The notes below the pieces were generated by a model that saw only the letters and a list, made by a program, of their open reading frames with translations, was not told where the DNA came from and did no database searches. From Lentinus brumalis (Eukaryota; Basidiomycota; Agaricomycetes; Polyporales; Polyporaceae): a stretch of DNA of 64,000 nucleotides. Position 1 is the first letter of the stretch. Each line of letters begins with the position of its first letter. A program made the position numbers and the translations under genes. Shown here piece after piece: positions 55,331-64,000 of the stretch. The DNA lies in the NCBI GenBank assembly GCA_001792895.1, contig MARA01000068.1:1-64000 (forward strand), in the 5' to 3' direction.

Positions 55331-56137
55331 ATGCGGCTCATTTGCCCCATCTGTATCCAGTCTATCTCAGACGAATCTGAAGGCCAACGAGCGGTCAGGA
55401 TCACAACATGTAGTGCGTTACTTAATCACTGCTCTATCCCGCCGACTGATGTTTGTGTCAGACCATGTCGTCTGCCACAAGTGCTTTGGCGCGCTTTGCG
55501 AGATGCCTCGAACTCGTTGTCCCTTCCGATGCAATGTTGATACACCTCTGGCTAAGGACTTGGAGTTCGAAGGGTCTATCCTGAATATCTCGGGGAACGT
55601 CACGGAAACGGCAGCCGATGGTCTCAGCGTTAGGTCCAGGTTCGTCCAATCCCTGTGATGGCTATCAGCGGCACTGAATTGCAACCATGTCTTCCAGCCG
55701 CACAAGAATCACGAGCCGCGCGGTGCGAGAAGAATGCGCGAAACTTACCCGTCAGATCTGGAACCAAGAGGACTTCATATCCGCACGGCGCCTGCGTGTT
55801 GTGCAAGCTGCCACAAGGGTTGAACAACTCCGCAAACAAGTAGCCCAAAAGCGCCAGGCATTGGCAGAGGCTCAGCACCGGCTGGCCGGCCTGGAAACTA
55901 GGCGTAGTGACGTCTTCCTGGTGATTACAGCTTCCCATCCAAGTGAAACTTCCGATTCCGTCGCTCATGTTCCTTCACAAAGGGTCGCGCGTTGCGGAAA
56001 ACATTCGTTACGTATGGGAGACGCGCAGCTCGCGGGGCCCCGTTCGGTGCCAAGTGAGCACAGACGGCGGGTTCAACCGAGCAGATATATCATTAGACAT
56101 AAACCAGACGACGCACAATGTGAAGCGGAACTAGATA
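55331..56137 (+). pseudogene. RING-finger coiled-coil protein B, 3' end cut by duplication
   Basis: Paralogue of the gene at 39051-40155. ATG 55331 reads MRLICPICIQSISDESEGQR, with an in-frame stop upstream. Intron 55413-55461 (GTGCGT...TCAG) and intron 55640-55697 (GTTCGT...CCAG) sit at the same positions as in copy A. The RING pattern is complete: CPIC, CNHVVCHKC, CPFRC. Exon 3 gives the coiled coil AVREECAKLTRQIWNQEDFI and VEQLRKQVAQKRQALAEAQH. The frame stays open to 56250, but from 56138 it is antisense to the duplicated gene, so the native 3' end was probably replaced. The RING and coiled coil remain intact, so a shortened product is possible. Confidence 0.65.
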
Positions 56138-57876
56138 ATTACGCAGAGTCGAAGACCTCTTCGAGCTCTTTCCTTGCTGTCTCGTCCTTCCGCAGCCGAC
56201 TCTTGTACGAGCGTAGCGTCTTCAGCTTGATCCAGCTCGGCTCAAACTGAGTACGGAACCACAGGTAACGATCCGACACAGACGGATGACGGTCCTCGGC
56301 GCAGACCCCCACCCACTGGCCCGCCTTCCATACCCATGTCTGCACGTCCCCCGTGAGTGAGTGGCCATGCACAAAGAGGTCACCCGACTTGGCACCCATG
56401 GGAGGTGGGTTGGTCAGTGCATATGGCGCTGACGTCCGCCACCATCGCGTAACGCCGTAGGTATCACCTGCTCGAAATCCGCGCACGTCAACGACGGGAT
56501 GTACGTCCGTGGGAGGGCGAGGTCCGTCGACCGTGCAAGCTACTGTCGGAGGCTCAGCGACAGGCTCGGAGGACGCTACCGTTGGGACCGTTTGATCTTC
56601 TGTCGTGTGAGGGCCGGCCCCTCTCTGCTCCTCGACGTCACGGACAGTCGCGAGATCGTCCGGCGACGACGACGAGCCTGGGATAGAAGATATAGCAAAG
56701 CGAACCGTCCTGGGCGACGCCCCCCATCCGCCGCTGGTAAGTCGGACGGCATAGATAGCTCGGTTGCCGCAGCGGAGGATGTGGCGGCTCTGGGAGTACC
56801 GTTCGGAGGAGACGGCGATGCCGCAGCAGACATCGAGCGAGTAGGCGCATTATACAACGCTGGTGGTGTAGTGACGAAGGCAGGAGTCTGAGAGGAAGCG
56901 AACGATACGGATCCTGTGGTCATCACGGGAGCGTCCTCATGGGTCCCCGTAGCCTGGAGAGCCACAGGCTCATGCGACTGCGAGACTGGTCCGGATGCAG
57001 ACGGGCTGGTGAAGGGAGGGACGCCTTCGGTAGCCGGAGGAGGGGGGACTGGGTTCAACACTCGAGCGGACTGGTTCTCTTGGTGATTGGACGCAGCTTC
57101 CTCGTGCGAAGGGCCGGCCAGCGGGCACACTTCGGAAACGTTCGACCACGACGTCCGCGACAGGCTCCCAGCGCGAAAGAGCTCGAGCTCGCCAGTCATG
57201 TCGCTCTCACAGGGACGTCTATCCTGCAGTTTGCCGAGCATCGTCAGCGGCAAAGTCAGAACGCCAGAACGCCAGAACTCACGTCACAAGCAACCGAACA
57301 TTGCACCATCGCCGGCTCTATGAACTCCTCTGTGGACATGGACGCTTCAGTGGGATCATCCCTGTCCATGTCCATCTCGTATGCTTCAACCCAGCGCGGG
57401 GGAGTAGATGGTGCTGACGGGACTGAGACGCGAGGCGGCCAGCTACGCAGACCGTCGTGAACACAGACAGACAGGAAGAAGTAGGACGGACGAGACCCAC
57501 CTCGAACGCAACCCGTCATCTGCTCGCCGACTCGCACTAGCCTCTGCCTTGCTCTTCACCAGCTGCAACCTCCTGTTGAGGTGCGATCTCTGCAGAACAT
57601 GAGACTCGCGCACAGATACGGACATAACCCGCTACACACCTTGTACTGAGCAAGTACAGCGGCATCAAGAGGAAGAAACCTCGTGGAGGCCGTGAAGACA
57701 CGAGTCCGGCGCGTCATCGTACTGAGCCACAGGGTGCAAGAAGCGGCCGCTGGGGCGCAAGGAAGCAAGGTGTGTCTGACGCATGCTCACGAGTCGACAT
57801 TTGACTGACAGGACTGACGAAAGGCCAAGGTACGAAAGGTGAGCACGGTCAATCAGGTCAACCAACGTTGATCCCG
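56138..57876. repeat. Segmental duplication, unit 2 (copy of 13107-14865)
   Basis: See unit 1. The right edge is gatcccg at 57876, 13 bases before a short inverted-repeat element. The left edge falls inside the 3' part of RING gene B. Confidence 0.9.
56139..57784 (-). pseudogene. Duplicated orphan gene, copy 2 (one single-base frameshift)
   Basis: Same five-exon layout as 13108-14773. Here the frame is open from DRRPCESDMTGELELF through VLNPVPPPPATEGVPPFTSP to PAADG, where a missing base near 56735 shifts it to RRPGRFALLYLL. The end of the gene is again in frame: RGFRAGDTYGVTRWWRTSAP, SGDLFVHGHSLTGDVQTWVW, through ELEEVFDSA at 56139. Copy 1 is intact at this lesion but broken at two sites where copy 2 is intact. 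Unknown function. Confidence 0.6.
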
Positions 57877-57889
57877 TTTGCAGGCAAGC

Positions 57890-58078
57890 AGGACCCCGGC
57901 AAAAGCGCCCAGAGGTCATATGCCGGCGTTTCGGTGGTCTTCCGGAGAGTGAATTTCGGTTATTGGCACTCCTCCTCTCTCCGGCCCCTGGGTTTTCGGT
58001 GCTCGCTGCAAGGGGGAGCGAAAACACAGCGCTTAACACGGACTCCCCCCGGTACCCCCCGCAGGTTTCCGGGGTCCT
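57890..58078. mobile_element. Short element with terminal inverted repeats (MITE-like)
   Basis: It starts AGGACCCCGG (57890-57899) and ends CCGGGGTCCT (58069-58078), a perfect 10-base inverted repeat followed on both sides by an A/C-rich AAA-like extension. The 189-bp interior has no ORF of substance. Parts recur at 16579-16975, and the CCGGGGTCCT end with flanking bases recurs at 61630. No target-site duplication is obvious. Confidence 0.5.
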
Positions 58079-58079
58079 G

Positions 58080-58430
58080 AATCTGCGGTGTTTTCTTGCC
58101 ACTGGGCGTAGACACATCAGACTTGTTCCATTGAGCTCGAACCATGTACAATTGTGTAACTATGCTGTCTCTGAATGCTCTTGCGTGCTCAGAAGGTATA
58201 GACAGCGGAAACATATCAGCAAGGCTGAAACACGACAACCGACACGTAGACGTGCTCAGACTTCAGCATGCCAATGACCGAGGAACATATGCGGCCATCA
58301 GAAACTCGCTCAGCCGTGCGTTGGAGGAGAATCCTCCTCTGACATTGTTTGACTACTTGCTGAGGCTTGCCGGTGGCCGTTCTCGACATGTCCAATCTTG
58401 CTGGGTCTTCAGACACCCGGTTCTTCAACT
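58080..58430. other. Unrecognised sequence fused to the truncated chromovirus
   Basis: A 97-codon plus ORF (58144-58437, MYNCVTMLSLNALACSEGID) has no known motif. The chromovirus homology begins only at about 58430. Confidence 0.3.
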
Positions 58431-61080
58431 GCGGTAAGATCTGGGGTAAGTTAGACATGACAAACAGCTTCTTCCAGACGCGCGTCCACCCAGATCATAT
58501 CAAGTACACCGCAATCACCACCCCGTTCGGACTATACGAGTGGACCGTCATGCCGCAAGGATGTCGGAACGCACCCTCGACTCACCAGCGACACATGTAC
58601 ACCGCCCTTCGCCCACACATTGGATCCATTTGCCATGTGTACCTAGACGATATCATCATCTGGTCCCAGACACTCGAAGAACACCGTCGTAACGTTGAGA
58701 CGATTCTTAACGCTCTACGTGCTAATAACCTATTCTGTTCACTGAAGAAGACAGATCTCACCTTCCTCGGCCACCGCATCTCTTGCGACGGCATGTCCCC
58801 TGATGGCTCTAAGGTCGACAAGATACTCAGTTGGCCAACCCCAAGCTCTTCCAACGACGTCCGCTCGTTCCTCGGCCTTGTCCGCTATATCTCCACCTTC
58901 CTCCCTCGTCTCGCTGAACACACAACCGTGTTGAACCCCCTCACTTGCAAAGAGGCCAACACCAACTTCGTCTGGACTACGAAGCACGGCCATGCTTTTG
59001 ATGCCATCAAACGACTTGTCGTCTCTCACGAGTGTCTCACAACAATCAACCACAACAATCTTGGCAACAATAAGATCTTTGTCTCCACGGACGCTAGCGA
59101 CTTCTGCACTGGCGCCGTACTATCTTATGGCACCACTCTTGAAACTGCTCGACCTGTCGCCTTTGAATCTGCACAACTCTCTGGAGAGGAACTCAATTAT
59201 CCGGTCCACAAAAAGGAACTCCTCACCATCGTTCGCGCTCTCAAGAAATGGCGCATCGATCTACTCGGAGTTCCTTTCATTGTCTATACTGACCACCGGA
59301 CATTAGAGAACTCCAATCATCAGAAACACCTCTCGCGACGTCAAGCACGTTGGCAAGAATTCCTCGGACAATACGACTTCTGTATTGTATACCTTCGTGG
59401 TGCTGACAACTCTGTCACAGATGCCCTCTCACGCCTTCCCCCATCACCCGACTCTCCTCCAGTAGGACCTCCTCCAATCCCAACACCCTTCTCCTCCCCG
59501 CTGTTTGTCTGTGCTCTCCGACACCTACGTTACGCCTCCTGCTTGCTCACACGACAACACCTTCCTCTTGCTGTCGCCGCTGCTCCTATTCACACGCTCT
59601 CAGTCGCGAACGACCCAGCTTGGCTATCACGCATCTGCACCGGTTACGCTGACGATCGCTGGTGTAAACGACTTCTCCGCTCCCTCAGTAACGACGGAGC
59701 CAACCCTCTTGTCGCACTCAAGCAAGGTACACTCAACGGCAAGGACATTGCCGGAGTCTCCATTACCGACAGTCTCCTCTTCGTCGGCGACCACCTCTGC
59801 ATCCCTCGAGTCCCTGAGATTCGCGAGTCTCTCTACCTCCTTGCCCACGATGCTATGGGACACTTTGACTCTGAGAAATCATACGGGCTCCTACGTCACT
59901 CGTACTATTGGCCGAACATGCGCCGCGACCTCGAGCAACTCTATGTCCCTGGCTGCGACAAATGTCAATGCAACAAGACTCCAAATCACAAACCTCGCGG
60001 TCCTCTCCATCCCCTACCCGTTCCCGACGCTCGACTGCAGAGCATCACGATTGACTTCATTGGTCGACTCCCAGCAGACCACGGCTTCGATTGCATTGCC
60101 ACCATAACTTGCCGCCTGAACTCCGAAATCCGCATTATCCCATGCCGTTATGACCAGACCGCTGAAGATTTTGCTGAGTTTTCTTCACCCATTGGTACTG
60201 CGAGAATGGCTTACCAGTTCATATTATTTCAGATCGTGATAAACTCTTCATGTCACGTTTCTGGCGCGCACTACACTGTCTCACTGGTGGAGCCAGTGAA
60301 CGCACTAACCGTACAGTCATCCAGATGCTTTGGTACCATGTCGAGCGCAACCAGAAGGGCTGGTCCCGCGCTCTCCCGCTTATCCGCTTCTAGATCATAA
60401 ATTCCAAGAATACCTCTACCGGCTTCTCGCCATTCCAGCTACGCCATGGCGCTTCCCCTCGCGTCATCCCTCCCCTCATTCGTGCTGACACCGATGTTGC
60501 CCTCGCAGATTTCGACGACAGTGGCGAGCGCGCTCACGCACTCCTCGAACATATTGAGACGGACACGATGGAAGCACAAGACAACCTCTTGCTGGCCAAA
60601 ACACACCAAGCCCTTGCGGCCAATGCGCATCGTGACCCAGAGTTGCCGTATAAGATTGGAGATAAGGTCTTGCTCTCTACATTCCACCGTCGACGCGCGT
60701 ACATGCAACGAGGCAACCACTGTGTCGCCAAATTCATGGTACGATACGACGGACCCTACACCATCACGGTTGCACACCCCGAGACATCCACCTACACCCT
60801 CGATATGCCCACCACCACACACATCCATCCCACCTTTCACGCCTCTCTCCTCCGCCCTTTCATGCCGAACAACGACTCCCTCTTCCCTGGACAAGCACAC
60901 CCTGAACCGGGACCGATCGTCACACCTGAAGGACAAGAAGAGTTCTTCATCGACCGCATCCTCGACCGCCGATCCCGCGGACGCGGCTGGCAATATCTTG
61001 TCCGCTGGCGCGGCTACGGACCCGGCTCGGACTCCTGGCTGCCCGGTGCTGATGTGGAGGAGTGTAACCCCTATGCTAGG
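58430..61080 (+). mobile_element. 5'-truncated Ty3/Gypsy chromovirus (RT-RNase H-integrase-chromodomain)
   Basis: RT starts inside its domain (KIWGKLDMTNSFFQ) and contains YLDDIIIWS (58640 onward). RNase H shows STDASDFCTGAVLS, YTDHRTLE and ADNSVTDALSRLP. The integrase has an HHCC finger (HDAMGH ... CDKCQ), then ITIDFIGRLP, ISDRD and GASERTN. A chromodomain (FFIDRILDRRSRGRGWQYLV, about 60940-61066) marks it as a chromovirus, a group thought to target heterochromatin. gag, protease and the RT start are missing. Lesions: frame change near 60185, a gap of a few codons before GASERTN, a TAG at about 60391, and a further frame change. LTRs were not found. The element is dead. A relic of related sequence lies at 4630-4985. 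Confidence 0.9.
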
Positions 61081-61089
61081 GTTTACACG

Positions 61090-61815
61090 CTTACTTCCCG
61101 ATTCAGCATTCAGATTACTGCTTTCAGACATCTCGGTACCGACGCGTACATGTATATCGGCCGCTCGCCGCCTGCGTCGTTCCCCAGTCTTTCCTGGAAC
61201 GACGCAGGTATGTCTCTCTTCTCGTGCTTGATCCCATGTATCCCTACTGGAATGACGCAGCTTGTGCCAATTCACGTCTCATGTGATTCCCGTCAGTGGA
61301 GCCTACGACCGGCTTACAATTTGCCGCTTTTGTGATTTGCACCCTGTCTCAAGTTCTTGCAGCCTCTTGACTCGACTGTATAGCCCGTTTAAGTTCTAGC
61401 TTGTCACCATCCAGCCTTACACTGATACGGTACAGTACTGATTCAACCACTACTTGCCGCTTCCCCGCCCTGTACTTGTCTGGCTCTCTACACACCGTAC
61501 GGCTTGGCGCATTCACGGTAGACCTGTCTGGGACAACCGATGTCAAGACTCCTCAAGATACATCGCAATTGCAGAGTCTCACTGCCGACCACTTACCGAC
61601 ACGAATTGCCATACGGAGCAAACAAGTTTCCGGGGTCCTGATGTTTGGGTTTCGATAGTCAGTGTTCCAAAGTTTTGTTTTGCTCCCCCCTTGGCTCGCT
61701 GGCACATAACATCTCAGGCGCTTAGTGTGCACCAGCGGCAACCACTGCCACCTCTTCCATTTCCGTCACGCGTGCCCTCGCCCCTTCGCGCTCTCGTCGG
61801 CCGGCTTCGACAGCT
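61090..61815. other. 3' flank of the chromovirus; CCGGGGTCCT element end
   Basis: A near-repeat gacgcaggtatg/gacgcagcttg occurs around 61203 and 61254. CCGGGGTCCT at 61630-61639, within caagtttccggggtcctga, matches the right end of the 57890-58078 element. No gene is supported. Confidence 0.35.
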
Positions 61816-61818
61816 CAG

Positions 61819-62055
61819 TTGACTGTCGACAAGTCCATGAAGCTGCCCTCAAACATCCTTGACTCACTCGTTGAGAGTTGCCGGATCCGGGCAAACGTCC
61901 TCGTCGCCCAGCTTCGGTCGGCCACAAATGAGCTCGCCAACCTTCGTCTGCGTGAGGAGTCGCTCACCGGCTTGTCCTTCAGTGAGTACCCCATTGACAC
62001 TGTGGCTACGACCTTCCACACCTGGGCGTCACTGTACCTCTGGTTACTTAGCTAG
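61819..62055 (+). CDS. Possible first exon of helical orphan protein
   Basis: The frame reads MKLPSNILDSLVESCRIRAN, VLVAQLRSATNELANLRLRE and ESLTGLSF at a good GTGAGT donor (61981). The acceptor and following exons are not evident. It is helical with Leu heptads. It may be a fragment. Confidence 0.3.
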   Translation: MTVDKSMKLPSNILDSLVESCRIRANVLVAQLRSATNELANLRLREESLTGLSFSEYPIDTVATTFHTWASLYLWLLS

Positions 62056-62575
62056 AACACCTGATCGCTCCTGATAGCCAATTAGCTAGGATTCGCCCTT
62101 CTCCACTGACCCAGCAGATTACCCAGCAAACAGCACTTCACTTTAGGGCAACAACAGCCTGTCCCTTACATAATTCTCCCAGCCGCCATATCCCCGAGTC
62201 GCCCGAGATTATATCCCATGAGTGTACTGCGCTCATCGCCGCCGCCGCTGCGGCAGCGCCCGCCATCGCACGTCTGGCGCGCTTATCGTCTGGCACAGCG
62301 AGCTCGACTTCTGGTGCACTCTCCCACTGTACTAGGTACATATATATATCAATACAATCGTTGTGAGCACGCGATTACAGCGTGATGGGTTTCAGAGGGT
62401 GAAGATTGCGTAGATCTGCAGTACCCAACATATTATACTGTACATCCTATGGGCTGGCCGCTGCAACCAAGTGACGGCACGCGAGCGCAACAATGAAGCG
62501 TATACATTCAGACGTAGTGGGATGATATACAGGGAATGCGAGCGCAATGGTATAGAGGACAAGAGGGACACTAGT

Positions 62576-63479
62576 CTAGTCAGAGACTTCACCTGAGCCC
62601 TCGTGCTGCAAGCCTTCCCCGCTCCCCTCCTCGTCGCTCGATTCAACAGTCTCCGCGCTCTTCACAGGCTTCTTCTTCCGTTGGACCTTCTTCTGGGGCT
62701 TGTATACGACCTCACTGTTCTTCACGTGCTCGGCATTGCGCATCTTGCGTGCCTCAAGCTGCTTGTCGGTCAGCCGGATCCAATAGCAAGTGCACATATT
62801 GTGCGGGCCTTCTAGTGCGTTGAGAAGCGCGTAGACGTTGTCACGCCCAATGGTGCCTGGGTTTGCCATCTTCCCGCAAGGCCATCCAAAGAGCTTGACC
62901 GCGTGTGCCTCAACAATCTTTGCTTTGTAGTTGTCATAGTTCATGACGACCTTCTTCTTCTTGCCAGTGCTTCCAGATGCTGAAAGAATACAATCTGTAG
63001 CGAGCAGTTAGATCCTTTATGAGATGTATCGACTCGAACTCTTACCAAGTCCCTCCTGAATCAGTTGGCGGCACAAGCTGATGGCCTTTGCAAGCGGGGG
63101 CAACTTCTTCACGAGGGCTGGGAGCGAGATTAGCACAGAGCATACCAAGAGCATGAGAAAATGATCTTACACTGGTCAAAGAGCTTGCTAACAGCCCAAG
63201 ATTTAAGCTTCAAGCCAAGCGTACGGGGTTCCATGCCGAGCACTTTGTGGATGAAGCTCTCCACAGCAGCCGTGAGGAACATCTTGGGTTTGTGATATTC
63301 GTCCGTTCCAGAGCACACCGCGACATACATACACAGTTTCTGTTTGGGCCCATAGGATGTTTAGCAAGTGGCAGCAAAAGGCAGGCTTCTCGTCCATGTC
63401 CTGGGGGGTTCATTCGATGTCGCTCAATGACGACGGCAACATTACCACCACCAACAGCACCCTCGCTGACCTCCATCAA
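62576..63479 (-). CDS. Multi-exon hypothetical protein with basic-acidic tail
   Basis: Exons on minus: a start region MMEVSEGAVGGGNVAVVIER (63479); VAVCSGTDEYHKPKMFLTAA with ESFIHKVLGMEPRTLGLKLK and AVSKLFDQ; a GTAAGA donor joined to SLVKKLPPLAKAISLCRQLI and QEGL; a GTAAGA donor joined to DCILSASGSTGKKKKVVMNY with DNYKAKIVEAHAVKLFGWPC; and a tail of Lys runs and an acidic Ser/Glu end at 62576. I remember similar proteins (a KLxGWP...NP...ALxxG.CxW pattern) as common unnamed families in mushroom genomes, often near transposons. The first join is uncertain, the last two are clean. No enzyme motif. Confidence 0.5.
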
Positions 63480-63554
63480 GATTGCTTGGCTGAAGAAGAG
63501 ACCAAATGATGCCTGACGGATGGTATGTACGCCGTGTTTGTTGTACCAGAGCCA

Positions 63555-64000
63555 CTACTGACTCATTTGCAGAGGTCTCGACGGCTCGTTGCAGATAGCG
63601 CAGTCGAGACAGGGGCAGATATAGACTTGCTGATGGCTGAGGTACGGGAGCTCATGGCAGAGAATGTGGGATTGCTGAGGGCTGGAGAGCGAGAGGAGGA
63701 CCCGGCTGATGAATGGGAGGAGGAGCCCACCGCAGAGAATATGCGGGATGGGGATGCATGGACTACCGCCCAGCTTGCGGCATTGACGAGGTGAGTATCA
63801 GTCCATGTTGCCTGATCTTTTCGCATTGACATGTGGGCTGCCCAAAGTGCTCGACAATGGAAGGGCCCCCGATGTCGGCAAGACCAACAGACACGGCTTG
63901 ACCGGAATCGTGCAAGCCAAGAAGCCTGGGCAGCTCAAATGGCTGACCTCGTAGCTGCACCTCCACCATTGGACACGCCCGCTGCCAACGTCTACAAGTT
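63555..64000 (+). CDS. Partial hypothetical gene running off the window
   Basis: After an acceptor (tttgcag, 63572) the frame reads RSRRLVADSAVETGADIDLL, MAEVRELMAENVGLLRAG and an acidic EEDPADEWEEEPTAENM. A GTGAGT donor (63791) and a CAAAG acceptor (63847) join ARQWKGPRCRQDQQTRLDRN, RASQEAWAAQMADLVAAPPP, open at base 64000. Helical, charged; family unknown. It is divergent from the minus-strand gene at 62576-63479, and the two starts are within about 100 bases. Confidence 0.5.

Noticed and set aside
62138..62341. 67-codon minus ORF with an upstream TATATATA
   Set aside because: The ATG lies within the TATA run itself, so a transcript from that box would not include it; composition is alanine-run driven.

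Overview
The window looks like nuclear DNA of an agaricomycete (basidiomycete) fungus, probably a polypore-type mushroom. The evidence is G+C-rich coding sequence, many introns of about 45-65 bp with GTRNGT...YAG borders, and a mix of transposon families (KDZ, Plavaka, Tnp2-type CACTA, chromovirus Ty3/Gypsy, pogo-like) typical of that class. No bacterial operons, rRNA genes or CRISPR arrays were seen. I could only read by eye, so family calls rest on remembered motifs and gene models on splice signals and reading frame. | Layout. 0.3-12.3 kb: all credible host-like genes lie on the minus strand. Two are G+C-rich multi-exon genes (0.35-3.4 kb). They are followed by a block of intron-poor, low-complexity or orphan ORFs (5.6-12.3 kb), most with a TATA-like box upstream. 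A chromovirus relic and a pogo-like tail (4.6-5.5 kb, plus) interrupt this. 13.1-16.3 kb: two multi-exon orphan genes on minus; the first is duplicated at 56.1-57.9 kb and part of the second is duplicated, inverted, at 53.75-54.13 kb. 16.5-28.1 kb: a repeat element, a clean 4-exon orphan gene (17.6-18.8 kb), a decayed minus-strand gene (19.98-21.9 kb), a possible Plavaka start (23.3-23.9 kb), a heptamer minisatellite and another clean 4-exon gene (27.5-28.1 kb). 29-31.9 kb: a 232-bp tandem duplication and an intact multi-exon WD40-like gene. | 33-40.2 kb: a decayed Plavaka transposase (plus) converges on a nearly complete Tnp2/CACTA transposase (minus). Behind the latter sits a RING-finger/coiled-coil gene whose paralogue lies at 55.3 kb. 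42-45.5 kb: a full-of-lesions, intron-retaining fatty acid synthase beta pseudogene. 45.6-46 kb: an AT-hook exon pair. 46.9-47.9 kb: an orphan gene. 48-52.6 kb: a KDZ transposase with an adjoining Ulp1-type protease, both on minus and both damaged. 53.3-58.1 kb: a mosaic of gene fragments (F-box, helical orphan, RING paralogue, duplicated gene, short inverted-repeat element). 58.4-61.1 kb: a 5'-truncated chromovirus with chromodomain. 61.8-64 kb: orphan exons, including a divergent gene pair that runs off the window end. | Overall this is a transposon-rich accessory region in which genuine orphan genes have been duplicated and broken. The most unusual items are the two duplicate genes with complementary single-base frameshifts, the same-strand TATA-box ORF block at 5.6-12.3 kb, and the mosaic at 53-58 kb.
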